From contig CM065392.1 in NCBI GenBank assembly GCA_033060915.1, positions 14,049,501-14,113,500 on the forward strand: a stretch of DNA of 64,000 nt. Direction: 5' to 3'. Numbering within the stretch: the stretch's first letter is position 1; every line of letters starts with the position of its first letter. Both the position numbers and the translations under genes were made by a program. The DNA is from Euryodendron excelsum. Its lineage: Eukaryota; Streptophyta; Magnoliopsida; Ericales; Pentaphylacaceae. Below the pieces are notes generated by a model. It worked only from the letters and a program-made list of their open reading frames with translations. It was not told where the DNA came from and did no database searches. Positions 20,539 through 32,445 of the stretch are shown here, in pieces.

Positions 20539-21130
20539 GCTACTCTCAAGGCAATTAAGGGGCAGGTGATAACTGATTGTCTCACTGAGAATCCAAACAA
20601 AGATTATCAGTCAATGGAGCCTCGTTTCCTTGACGAGGACATACTATATGCTAAAACTGAAATCAAGAAGACAGAAGAGCCAGGTTGGAAAATGTACTTC
20701 AATGGGGCCTCAAACAAAAAAGGAGTCGGAATTGAGGTAGTAGTAGTATCAAAAATAAGGAGTCACTACCCTATCATAGTCAAGTTAAAATTGGACCTTT
20801 GCACCAACAACATTGCCAAACATGAGGCTTGTGTTCTGGGCTTAAGATTAGACATAGAGATGAAAGTCGACAAGCTAGTCGTATTTGGGGACTCTGACTT
20901 GGTCATTCAGCAGTTTAAGGAGGTGTACCAAACCAAAGATGCCAAGCTTTTCCCATACCACCAGCAGGTTAAATACCTATGCCAAATGTTTTGAAACATA
21001 GACTTCCACCACATTCCTCACATAGAGAATAGCTTTGATGATGCCTTGGCCACCCTGGCTACAACCATCAAGGTAGACAATGGAACAGAGATCCCGCCAT
21101 TCTAGATCTTCATCAGAAATGTCCTCTCTT
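20539..21130 (+). pseudogene. Element P RNase H domain, decayed
   Basis: The frame from 20539 to 20991 reads KAIKGQVITDCLTENPNKDY, then GWKMYFNGASNKKGVGIEVV, LCTNNIAKHEACVLGL, LVVFGDSDLVIQQF and TKDAKLFPYHQQVKYL, the order typical of Tat/Ogre RNase H. The first catalytic Asp (normally FDGAS) is Asn here, while the Glu in KHEAC and the Asp in GDSDL remain. A TGA at 20992-20994 ends the frame. The tail continues in the same frame as FHHIPHIENSFDDALATLA to about 21100, where a TAG follows. Confidence 0.85.
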
Positions 21131-21179
21131 ATTGTCTTCATGCTAGCATTGAGGCAGACGGTTGACCGTGATTTTATGA

Positions 21180-22411
21180 CATTATAAGATACATGCAGCT
21201 AAAAGAGTTTCCTAGCCAAGCCTCTCACAACAATTGGAAAACCATCTGCATAATAGCCAAGCACTACTTTATGGCAGGAATGAGCTCTTCAAAATGTCTT
21301 TATTTGGCCCATTGAAATGTGTAGATGCTATAGAGGTTGGGAAAATCATGAAGGAGATATATGGGGGAACCTGTGGCCCACACATGAATGGCCATACCCT
21401 TTCCAAGAAGATTATCAAGACAGGTTACTACTGGTAAACTATGGAATCAGACTACATCTGATATGTTTTATGGTGCCATAAGTGTCAAATACATGGGGAT
21501 ATGATCAAAGCCCCACCAACTAAGCTCCAGTCTATGTCAGCACCATGGCTTTTCTCCATGTGGAGGATAGATATGGTAGGCCCTGTCACTCCCAAGGCCC
21601 CTAATGGCCACCAGTTCATCCTGGTTGCTATAGACTACTTCACCAAGTGGGTAGGAGCGGCCTCGTATGCCCAAGTTACGAAGAGGGTAGTCGACAAGTT
21701 CATTAGGAATCACATTATCTGCTGGTTTGGAATTCTAGAGTCTTTCATATCAGATAATGCCTCCAATCTGAATAATAAGATGATGTCTCGACTCTACTCC
21801 AAGTTTCATATTACTCACTAGAATTCTGCTGCTTATCATCTGCAGATGAACGAAGCAGTAGAAGCAGCTAATAAGAATATCAAAAGGATTATTTGAAAAA
21901 TGATTGACAACCACTGGGACTGGTAGGAGAAGCTTCCCTTTGCACTGATGGCTTACCGGACAACCATGAGAGTATCAACTAGAGGAACCCCATATGAGCT
22001 AGTCTATGGGACAGAAGCCATTCTCCTAGTTGAAGTGGAAATTCCATTCCTGAAGATCATAATGGAAACAAAGCTAGAAGAAGCAGAGTGGGTTCAAGAT
22101 TGCTATACTCAAATTTGCCTACTGGATGAGAACGGTTGACAGCTATCCACCATGCCTAGTACTACAAAAAGTGGATGATCCAAACCTTCCATAAAAAGGT
22201 TCGACCACGATCCTTCCAACTAGCGGATCTTGTATTAAAGAAAATTCTCCCAAACTAGAAGGAAGCCCGGGGAAAGTTCGCCGCTAACTACGAAGGGCCA
22301 TTTATAGTAAAGAAGGTCTTAACTGGAGGAGCACTCATTCTGGAAGAAATTGACAGTCAAGAATTCCCAAACCAACTAAACTCTGATGCAGTCAAGCGTT
22401 ATTTCATGTAG
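21180..22411 (+). pseudogene. Element P integrase, decayed
   Basis: Zinc-binding (HHCC-type) remains appear as GGTCGPHMNGHTLSKKIIKT and CHKCQIHGD. The catalytic core follows as PWLFSMWRIDMVGPVTPKAP, GHQFILVAIDYFTKWVGA, ISDNASNLNNKM and MNEAVEAANKNIKRII, so the D, D and E of the catalytic triad are visible. The C-terminal part reads FALMAYRTTMRVSTRGTPYE, LVYGTEAILLVEVEIP, and later YEGPFIVKKVL, ending at VKRYFM with TAG at 22409-22411. Stops occur near 21436, 21819, 21894, 21925 and 22137. It would have inserted element P DNA into the genome. Confidence 0.9.
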
Positions 22412-23969
22412 CAAAGGCGACCTCCATAAGTAATAAAGGGTGTATCTTTTACAGCTCTTATCATCTTCTTTTGACTTTTAAGGCAGAGTTTGAATTTGCA
22501 TAATGGAAGTTCTACAGACTAAGCAGTGCAATCCAAAATGAAGAGGGGCCATCATTCTTGTCCCCATATAGTTCAAAAAACAACCATGGAAAAACCCATT
22601 TGAGCCATTTCATTTTCATTCAAAAAGTATCCACCTAGCCTTTAGACTGCCACCCACATTGGGAAAAAAAAAAAAAAAGGTGGCCGGTTACTGTAAGCAA
22701 AAGTATGGAAATTCCTCCCTAAAGAGTCTAAGGCAAAAAGCTCACTCAAAGAAAACGGTCTTAGGCTTGAAACCCAAAGTAGAACAATAGGTTGGAGCCT
22801 CTACCCTTTTCCTTTCCAAAAACCTATGAAACCAAACCCATAATATAACCCTGATAAAGCCCTCTCTAATTGAAATGGATTGGTCAGTTCGAAAGAGCTC
22901 CTCGCGAGAAATGAGGATAATGCTTAAAAAGGGTGAAGGAGATGGTAGGAACATAACTTATGCCTTCTAAACTCCTGTTTCTTAAAAAAAAATTTATAAC
23001 CCTGAGGACATAATGAAAACCTGAAAGGGCGTCATGGGCAAAATAGTAGGGGCATGGGAAGATACAAGCTACTGACTAGGTGAAAACCTGCAAAGGGTGC
23101 CTTAGTGCAACAATGGCAAGGCTGGTGCTGGTGAAACCTACAAGGGCACTAGTAGCAAAACGAGCTATTAAAAAATAAAACTCCTCAAACTCTGGATCTT
23201 AGTTCTCAGCAAAGATATTTCAAAGTGTCGATAGTTGAAATCAAACAAAGAGGTCACGGGGATCATGGAAAGGCATTCTTAAGATCGGCTAGGCATAGTA
23301 AAAAAATAAGCGAGGCCTTGTAAAGAACATTATAAATAAGACCTGTCAAGTCCCCATCAAAAACAGTGAATCATAATGCTAGTCTAACTCTACAGGGAAA
23401 AGCTTATTCAAAAGTCAAAACGACTATGAATGCTGCAAACCATTTGTTGAAAATAACAAAACAAATTAAAGAAACTGCTCTCTCCAAATTGCAGGAACTT
23501 AGAGACATAATCTTGGATGGACAACAAGAAGCGAGAACAATATGACCCCTATCGTCATCAAAATAAAAATCAAATGAAAAAGTAAGATATATCCACCACT
23601 AGTTGCTCCGACATGTGATGGCTCTGCCGCCTTAGTGGATAGAAGGATAATCGTATGAGCAGTATGTAACAACTTCCTCCTACAAGAAGCATCGAGGCCA
23701 CCCTTGCTACACAAAGCCTTAGCCAGTGGTGCATAAAAAAACCTATGCCTGGTGCCACTAAGAGTGGCACACAGCCTAGGCTGGGACCGCCTCAGCCTTT
23801 TGCCCGTCAAAACCAATTTTAAATGGCCTCCTAACTCCATTTTCAAGCTTCAACCTCTAGTTTTCAAATTTTCAAACCTCCAGTCCCTTTGACCCCCTTG
23901 CGACCTTCATTGGGTACTCACTTTATCATTTTCTGTCTTTAACAGATAAAGATAAAAAAGAGAAGCAGC
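22412..23969 (+). other. 3' region of element P with polypurine tract
   Basis: This 1.55 kb stretch lies between the integrase stop and LTR-D and holds no credible gene. Loose repeats of the ggtgaaaacctgcaaagggc kind at about 22995-23160 are typical of Ogre 3' regions. A palindrome of the LTR-promoter type (ggtgccactaagagtggcac) occurs at about 23752-23772. Just before LTR-D, gataaagataaaaaagagaag (about 23948-23965) is the likely polypurine tract. The same layout is found on the minus strand at 55275-55560, next to LTR-G. Confidence 0.7.
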
Positions 23970-25140
23970 TATTAACACCCCATTTTGGCCACTCAGTGAT
24001 CTTCGGCCCGATCGGAAGCACTTACAAACAACATAAGCATACTCAAGCCTAAACTGACTTTTCAAGTCCAACCCAATCTGTCAACCGCTTCGTGATCCCA
24101 CAAGGCCCAATAGAAGAAAAATGACCAAAATGGCCCACGGGCATTAGTCAATCCAATCTAGCTCGACACGTCTTCCATAAGACGATGAGTCCATTCAAAT
24201 TCAAAGTCAAATCCATTTGTCCCGTCATTCGAGAAAGTTGATCCCTCATTAATGGTAGGACCATTCAATCTAGTACATCACAATCACCGAGAAAGTTTAT
24301 TCCCCAAATCGGTAAAGCCCCTTTCACACTAATCTCTGAAAAGTACCTAAGTCCTTGAGATAAAAGAGCGGTTCACTTTTGATGCCTGCTAGCCCGCCAA
24401 TGTAGAATATTATCTAATCTGGCACGTTCTTTAAGAAAGCACAAATCCCTCAAGGACGAAAGACCATCCAAGTTTGACACGTTCTTTGAGAAAACACAAA
24501 CCGCTCAAGAACAGAAGACCATCCCAGTCTGGCACGACCTTCGAGAAAGTTTATCCCTCAAGGCGATAAGACCCTTTCAAACCTATCCATTGAGAAAGTA
24601 CCAATTCCTAGGATAGAAGTCCAAACTAGATCCATACCAGTCAACACCGACACTTGCTAACCCGCCTAGGTGAAAAATAACCATTTTACCCCCAGTGGGC
24701 CTACATGTTCTTCGAGAAAGTACCAAGTTCTCTTAATGGTAAGACTACCTTCCAAGGCTGTGCCTAGATGGTTTGGCATATCTAGTGGCGCCCCATCAAC
24801 TTTGGTCCTCTCCCAGAAGTTCCTCTGTCAAAATGACCATTTTGCCCTCAGGCATCCAAATGCCTTAAGAAACCACATTGGCTCTGGGTATCAAACCGGT
24901 AACACCCCAGTTAACTCTGGTCAACCCAGTTAACTTTGGTCAACCTTATCAACCTCGGTCAGTCTTGGTCAACCCTAGAACCCTCGGGATGAGTTGACCG
25001 CCATCCAGTCACTCTTTTCAACCATACCGAATTTGGGAATCAAACTGGTAACCTCTGGGACACTGTCCAGAGTATCCCCTTTCATTTCTGGCCGAGTCTC
25101 GCTGTCCGATACTTTCCTTTTCAAACCAGAGCCTCCCTGT

Positions 25141-25460
25141 TCCACTCTTAGTGAAGCATGACCAATTTTTAGTCTTGAGCCACTTTTAGAAGAGCATACT
25201 AGCTGTCAAAGATGGTAACAAATCAACTAGCCTTCTGATTAGCCCCCATTTTTAGCCCCCATCAATGAGCCTGTGCCATTATTAGTGGTGCACGCTTTAA
25301 TTAGCCGTGCACCACTAATAGTGGTGCATAACCCCTCAAAATCAGTTATGAAATGACAAGCCCCATATCTAGCCTTTTTTCCAGCCTTTATTAATGCCCT
25401 TGCACCCCTCTTAGTGGCGCACATCCAACTTTAAGCCATGCTCCACTAAGAGTGGCGCAC
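25141..25460 (+). promoter_or_regulatory. Palindromic CACTA/TAGTG motif cluster, LTR-D
   Basis: Six imperfect palindromes precede the TATA box: about 25141-25158, 25179-25197, 25273-25293, 25307-25328, 25400-25422 and 25438-25460. The best is gtgcaccactaatagtggtgca. Half-sites agree much better than the DNA between them, both here and in LTR-C, which suggests function or hairpin-driven conservation. Confidence 0.65.
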
Positions 25461-25479
25461 AACCCTCTTACTTTTGCAC

Positions 25480-25487
25480 TATAAATA
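25480..25487 (+). promoter_or_regulatory. TATA box of LTR-D
   Basis: TATAAATA lies in gcactataaatacaaacctc, 20 bases after the last palindrome. Downstream, the region around 25505-25610 carries the (CT)n tract. Confidence 0.75.
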
Positions 25488-25571
25488 CAAACCTCCCCCC
25501 TCACTATTTTGGTCAAAAAATTTATCTAGAAACTCTCCCCCTTTGTTCTAGACAGCTCTCGAAGCCCTCTT

Positions 25572-25576
<5 letters not shown>

Positions 25577-25609
<33 letters not shown>
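25577..25609. repeat. (CT)n microsatellite in LTR-D
   Basis: About 16 CT units lie about 95 bases downstream of the TATA box and would be in the R/leader region of the transcript. It is the counterpart of the GA tract at which LTR-C is truncated. Confidence 0.85.
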
Positions 25610-25612
<3 letters not shown>

Positions 25613-27850
25613 GTCCTGCCGGCTGAGCCCTAGCCTAAAGCTTCGAAGCCTTAGCCTCCGAGCACCACCGAAGGTCCACCCCGCTACTCGAAAGCTCCTG
25701 AAGTCTTCCTGAGTCCAAGGCCCGAGCCTCCATCCAAGAAAGAAGAAATGAGACAAGATAATCTCTAGTTTACCTTTTCGTACTCCCTCACTTTGTCTTT
25801 TCCCTCTGAACCCACTTGGGTTCTCCTATTTTTTAATCTCCTATCTCTAAACCCCCATTTCTTGCCTACTTGGAATAAGGGGACGTTAAGTCCATATCGA
25901 GAATGAACAAGAGAAGATTACTGATTGGGACTCTTTTCTTGGCTTTCACTTGCTTCACGGCATAGCCCTAGGGTCCTCTTGCAATGTAGTGATACCTAGT
26001 CTTGTATGTTTTATGCGGTTAGTATCGTTATCATGCATTTGCATTCTTGCCATCTCTTTATCTCCTAAAGTCATTTTCAAAATTGTTTTCTCAAAACCAT
26101 CATTCTAGGTTGATCCTATCCCTCTCATGGTTAGGGTTTTTCTAGAAAAGTGTAACATTTTAAATGGCTTCTGTTAGCCTACATTTGTTTCTTTTAAAAA
26201 ACACAGTCTCAGAATGATCCTAGTCTTTTCATGATTAGGGCTGTTTCGAGAAATGTGTGACATTCAAAACGACCCAAAAAGGACTACTTTTTTAGCCTCG
26301 TGCCTTTGTTGTCTTTCAAGTCACGAGCCTAAAGTGATTCTTGCCGTTTATTGGCTAGAATGGCTTTAGGCAAAGTGTGATATTCATTTGCATGTCTAAA
26401 ATCCAATTTCGGGTCTCAAGCCTTAAAACATGTTTTCAAAAGACTTAGTTTTTGAACTATTTACAAAACTTACATTTGTTAAAGCCCTAGAAGTCCAATC
26501 CTAGAAAAATCTTATTTTTGCCAACTTAGAAACCTTCCTTTTTCAAACCAAAATCATAAATTTTTTAAACCCTTAAAATCCTCAATTTCTAAATCAATCA
26601 AACCTTTCCTTTTTGAACTTTCCTTTTTGAAATCAATCAAATCAAAACCTTCCATTTAAAATCCCTCAAATCACTCCTTTTTCAAACCTTTTAAATTTAA
26701 ACCCTAAATCTACTCCTCCCATTTTGGAAACAATACAAACTTACATTTTTTAAGTAAATCAAATCTTTTTCAAAAAGGAAACAAAATCTTTCTAAATCTT
26801 TTGAAACCCTTTCAAATTTTCCACTTCTTTTCAAATCTCTCCAAAAGAAAACAAATCAAATCTTTTTCAAAAAGGAAATAAAATCTTTTCAAAATTTTCA
26901 AATCGAATCTTTTTCCAATCTAATCTTTTCAATTCAAATCCAGCCTTCCTGAAAAGGAAATATTATCAAATGAAGTCTTCCTAAAAAGGAAACATTTCAA
27001 AAATCAAACCTTCCTAAAAAGGAATTATTTTCAAAGTCCAATCTTCCTAAAAAGGAAATCTTTCATAGTCAAACTTTTCTGAAAAGGAAATATTTTCAAA
27101 CTCAATGTTTCTCGAAAAGGAAACTTCCTAAAAATGAAAATTTTCTGAAAATAGAAACCCATTTCAAAATTTTAACTCTTTTGGACTCTTGTCCGAACTA
27201 CGGCTGACTAGATTCTCTTTAATGAGGTACGCAAGCAACCCTTTATGGGGTGTGGTCACAACCCTTTTTAAATTTCCAATTCCATAACCATTTTTCAAAC
27301 TCAATTCCATCTTTCAAATTCTTTTTCAAACTTTGTTTTTAAATATTTTCTAAGTGGATGGCATTAAACATAGACAACTGGTGAGTCATAATTAGGTGAG
27401 TAAAAGGTGAATAGACATATAGGTACCAGAAGGGCGAGGTAGGGTGATAGTGTTAGGGCATCTTCCCTACACGTAACCAACTCCCGAACTTAAGAAATTA
27501 TATTTAAAAGACCAAAACTGGAGTCAAAATTCAAAAAGACTTTGCAACATTTTTAGGGTTGTCAAACAACCCTATCTTCTAAAACCCTCTCATGAGGACG
27601 TCTTTCAAAAATACTTTCCAAAACCTAAGTTTAACCCTCGGGTTTTACTTAGTATAGATGACCTAGCACATCTTTAAATATGTTAGGTGGTGACTCCAAA
27701 GACCTTTTCAAAAAGTCCTACTCAATTCCATTTCAAAAATTCAAAACCTTGTCACATTTGTCCTTCTAGGAGGATGAGTTCTAATGAGAGAGCACTATGC
27801 TTGTTCTCGAGCCAAGAGGGCATGGTCTAGTCCAAAAACGGGGCGTGACA

Positions 27851-29110
27851 CCACTTGCTACTCATAATTCTCTTTGTGGGGTCATTATTTCTACTTTGAG
27901 AGCCATGCAAACATCGGCCCAGTCTTATCAGGATTTTCTTCTTCATATTGGCTTTGGAGCCTTTATGAACCTTCAATCTGATCATTTAGATCATAGGCTA
28001 CCAACTGGATTGTTAGAGCAGTGGTTTGGGGAGACTGAGTCCTTACATTTAGTGGGCTTTGAGCTTGGACCCACCCCGGTGGATTAAACTATGATCACAG
28101 GCATATCTTTTAAGGGTGAGCAAATTGTTTTGAGGCCAGTCACCTCTATAGAGACTCGTCTTCTTCTGAGCTTACCGGCTCGACAAAACATCTTCAGTCC
28201 TATGCCCAACAAGATAACCTTTTCCCTCGAGCCTTCCTCAGTAGACCAGATCATCATGAGCCGCCGATTGGTATTGTATGTAGTCTTTAGTTGTTTTTGC
28301 AACAACAACAAGTCGACAGTCCTGCTTTCTTTGGTGAGCCTAATGACAGATTTGGATGCTTTGGCATATGTTGACTAGGGATCTTTTACCTTTGTTGGTT
28401 TCCTGTGAGGTATGCGAGTCAGGACCTCTGGGCCATGGGATAGCCTCATTGGCTTCTGACCCTTCCTAATATGGTGGAGCTATGAGTACTTGCCAATGCG
28501 ATGACCGGAGGTTTTGGCAGTTGATGCCTTTGCCCGAGCCACGAGGTGGGCTTGACAACACATATTGTAGCAATTGTTACTCACAGATTTTGTTGTCCTA
28601 CGAGCGAACTTAGAGTTGTTGCGGTTGTGAAATGTAAAATGGACGCCTTATGCTTGGTCTCTTTGGTCTACGGGCATGAAGGACCTTATCCGTTTATTTG
28701 GGACAAAGGTCATCTTTACCGGCCACCTATTTTGGGAGATATACTTAGGTGAGCATCATTAGAGACAGTTCCATTCAGACTTTCATGCTGCTAAGGATCC
28801 TCCTTAGTATATGTTTGGGATTTACTGCACCAAGCTTGAGATTCCTGATATGGTTAGTGTGCCTAGTACTCGCTTGTTGCTTTCCCCAGACATAGACTAT
28901 GAGGTCCATTTTAGGGCAAGGTCGATTGGCACATTCAGTCAATTGGGGGACAAGTAGTAGGTCACGAGGTCCTTGATCTTTGGCGCCATGCCCAGGGATT
29001 TGTTACCTAGGAGGATTATGCATCAGCTTGCTAGGCCCTAGACTGGGACCGGTACCATGCTGAGGTAGATGCCCTGACGGCTCGAATATCCATGATGGAG
29101 GCTCATTGGG
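27851..29110 (+). pseudogene. PMD-like ORF of N1, antisense to its gag
   Basis: Open pieces at 27797-28087, 28091-28378 and 28546-28752 carry LPTGLLEQWFGETESLHLVG and FELGPTPVD, a stop, then TMITGISFKGEQIVL. The pattern 'Leu...W...T.t.hl...fE...T..D..m.tGi' is that of the plant mobile domain (MAIN/MAIL-type, also found in Ty3/gypsy and MULE elements). The C-terminal end near 29060-29108 reads YHAEVDALTARISMMEAHW, a likely coiled coil. The N-terminus is cut by LTR-D, and several stops and frameshifts are present. It lies on the strand opposite the N1 gag. Its role in the element is unknown. Confidence 0.6.
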
Positions 29111-29533
29111 TATGCTTTTATTGTGACTTATTTTTCTTTTCTTCATATATCTTTAATATTCTGGTCCCAACTTCCCTCTTTTTTTATTTTTTATTTTTAT
29201 CAAGGCCCTTATGATGCTGAAGCTTCTTCTAGCTAACATTCTCCCTATGTGCCAGACATTAGGGACTTCTATCTGGGCAAGGATCCAACTCCTTGATGTG
29301 TTGCTGCAGACTGTTCCCCTTTTTGTGTTTCCTTCTTGTAATTTGATCAGGACATTTTGTCAGACATGTAATTGTGTATGTATATTTTCATTTTCATGCC
29401 ATGGGTTGGCCTTTATGGACAATATATTTATAATATGTATGCTTATGGACCGTGTTTTATACATATTTATAGCGGATTGCATAGGTTATACAAGAACATG
29501 AATGGATGCATGTATAGGTTTATACAAGAATGC
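29111..29533. other. N1 internal region, left of LTR-I
   Basis: T-rich non-coding sequence follows the PMD ORF and ends in a short minisatellite with ttatacaagaatg units. The same minisatellite continues to the right of LTR-I at 38421, showing that LTR-I is an insertion. Confidence 0.6.
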
Positions 29534-32437
29534 TGTCACGCCCTAATTTTTCACACTCGAGAAAATACAAGTGAGAAAATATAGTACTCTCTCGCTAGAA
29601 CTCATCCTCCTAGAAGTACGAGTGCGACTAGGTTTGAACTAAAAATTGATTTGAATAAGGGCTTTTAAAAAAGATTTGGAGTTACCACCTAACTTTGTTA
29701 AGGTGAGTTAGGTTACCTAAAACTAAGTGCAATCCGAAGTTTAAACTTAGGGTTTTTGAAAGGATTTTAGAAAACTTCCTCAAGAGAGGGCTTTTGGAGA
29801 AAACAGACTGTTTGGCAACTTTTGAAAAGATTTACCCCTTTTTTTGAAAATAACTTCATTTTTGGTTTTTGAAAACAGTGATTCTAGATTTGGAGGTTAG
29901 TTACGTATAGGAAAGTTGCACAAGGCTATTACCTTATCTCGCCCTTACGGTACCTGCATGTCTATTCACCCTAGATTCACTCAATTAAAATCTTCAATTA
30001 TTCAATGCCCAATACTATCTACTTTGAAAAGAGTTTTAGAAAAAGGTTTGATATGATGCATGACGTGCAAGTGCAAGAAAAGATTTGATTTTGAAAATAG
30101 ATTTGAAAAGAGGATTTGAAATTTGAAAGAGATTGTGGAAATTAAAAACTTGAAAAAGATGGTGGAATTGGAAACTTGAAAAAAAGATAGTGGAATTGGA
30201 AACTTGAAAAAGGTGGTGACCACAGCCATAAGGATAGCCTACGTATCTTTTTATTAGGAATCAGGCCAGTCGTAGTTCGAACTGAGAGCCTGAATAAAAA
30301 TAGACACTTTGAGGTCTTCGAAAAATTTGACTTAAAAAGGTTGGATTTGGAACTTTAATTGGAAGATTGAAAATTGAACATTGGAATTTGATTTAAAATT
30401 GACTTTGATTCGAAATTGAACTTGAGGATTTTGAAATTGATTTTGATTTGAAAAGATTAAACTTTTAAGGAGCACTTAGACTTGATTTGGGAAAGATTGA
30501 GTTGAGTTTTGAAAATATCTTGACTTAGATTGAACTTGAAAATCATCTTGGTTTAAAAAAGAGTTTTAGAAAGAGTTGAAACTTCCTAACTTTAGAGTTA
30601 GGGCTAAACTAGGGTTTGGCCTCTTAGGGTTTAGGTAGCCTCGGGTTGAAGCATACAATTGAATTAGAAAGATTTGATTTTAGAAAGTTTCATTTTAGAA
30701 AGGTTCAAATTAGGAGAGTTTCGATTTTGGAAAGTCTCAAATTAGGAAAGGTTTCGATTTTGAAAAGTTTCAAATTATGAAAGTTTTGAATTAGGAAATA
30801 TTGAAATTAGAAAAGTTTTGAATTAGGAAAGATTGAAAAAGATTTAAAAATAATTTTATTTGATTTAGAAACACTTGACTTGAAAGACTTATAAAGATTT
30901 GACTTGATTTTTTTATTAGAAATAATTTAAAAAGTTAGGGTTTAGGAAAGATTGGATTTTGAAAAACTTTGAATTAGAAAAGTTTCAAAATAGGAAAGTT
31001 CCATTTTAGGAAAGTTTCATTTTAGGAAATAGTTGATTTTGGAAAGTTTTGAATTTAGAAAGATTTGAACTTTGTAAAGATTTGAAAGTTTGAATTTAAG
31101 AAATATTTGAAAGCTTGAAATTATGAAAAGTTTGAAAGCTTAAAATTAGGAAAGATTTGATCTCTATTTCTTAAAGTTGAAGATTGAATTTTATTTTCAA
31201 AAATAGATGATTTTATTTTATTTTTAAACTTGGAGGATTTGATTTGGGTTTCCTAAATTAGAAGATTTGATTTGACATTGAATTGGAAAGGTTGAGTTTT
31301 GAAAATCTACGATTTGGTGACAAAATATGAAGTCATGATTTTATATAAGAAAACCAGGGTTTCCTAAACATGAATTCTAGGGCTTGATTTAGACTCCAAG
31401 ACAAAGAGTTTTTGAAAAGTAGATATTTGAAAAGAGTTTTTAGGAAGTAGATTTTTGAAATGAGTTTTTAGGAAGTAGATTTGCAAAACTATTTGGAAAG
31501 AGATTTTAACATGGACTTTTGCAAGCCTCTTGAATATCTCATTTTCCTAAAATGATTTTAGCCATGAAAAGATTAGAACCATTCTAGGGTTTCAATTTTA
31601 AAAACAATTAGGGTTTTGAAATATAAACCACAATGATCACATTGAATATAACACTTTCCTAAAACAACCCTAATCATGGAATGACTAGAATTACTCTAGG
31701 ATTGTGATTTTGATAAAAACAATTTTAGGATTTACCCCTAAAATTTGGACCTTGATAGTCACATTGAATATAACACTTTCCTTAAACAACCCTAACCATG
31801 GAATGGCTAGAATCACCCTAAGAGTGTGATTTTGAAAAACAAGTTTGAAAGAAAGAGATTTTGAATGCAAGTTTTGAAAAAGAACTTTGATGCGAGTTTG
31901 AAAACAACTTTGAATGCAATTTTGAATGCAATGCATGAACATGATAACTACAATGCAATACGGTCGTGAACATACAAGGCTAGGTTTCACCACATAATCA
32001 TGGAGGCCGAACCCACACCGTCAAAGGTTGAACTAAAAGAAAGCCTCTAGCACGGTGACCTTCAACAATCCTCCCTAAGTATGAATCGGGGAGTCCCTTG
32101 TTTTCAGCATGCAAGAAGATGAGGATTAAAATAGAAGAAAACCCAAGTAGGCTAGGAGAGAGAATAGAGGGGAGATTACATAAAAGTAAATAGAAAACCA
32201 ACCTCGTATTCTTCTTGCTTTGATTGCTTGGTTTGCTTTACTTGACTTGAACTTTGAAAGTTTTGAAATTGCAGCACTTGAGTCTTCAATGGATGTTTGG
32301 AGGCTTGTTTTTTAATGTATAGAGTGTATAGAGGCTAGGGTTTGAGTGTATGAAGGCTAGGGCTTGAAGAGGCTTGGGAGCATTAGGGTTTGGAGAGATT
32401 TCAAGCTTTGTTTTCAAAGAGACAGAGGGAGGGTCTG

Positions 32438-32445
32438 TATTTATA
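32438..32445 (-). promoter_or_regulatory. TATA box of LTR-I
   Basis: TATTTATA on the plus strand is TATAAATA on the sense strand, in gtctgtatttataagcaatt. Degenerate CACTA/TAGTG motifs lie upstream on the sense strand (about 32495-32660). Confidence 0.7.

Larger units (their letters stand above)
23970..27850 (+). mobile_element. LTR-D, 3' LTR of element P
   Basis: It starts tattaacaccccattttggc, a decayed TGTAAGCACCCC, directly after a polypurine tract, and ends cggggcgtgaca at 27850; length 3.9 kb. U3 contains six CACTA/TAGTG palindromes (25141-25460), then a TATA box (25480) and a (CT)n tract. Three loose copies of a block with catggttaggg occur at about 26094-26390, followed by A/G- and T/C-rich arrays. 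The conserved block lies at 27181-27250. Its right flank is the antisense PMD ORF of N1, so element P probably inserted there. I see no 5' partner LTR of this subfamily in the window. Confidence 0.8.

Noticed and set aside
29521..29533. AATGC duplication around LTR-I as a stand-alone proof of insertion
   Set aside because: The target is a minisatellite rich in aatgc, so the match could be chance; I rely instead on the LTR ends and the continuity of flanks.
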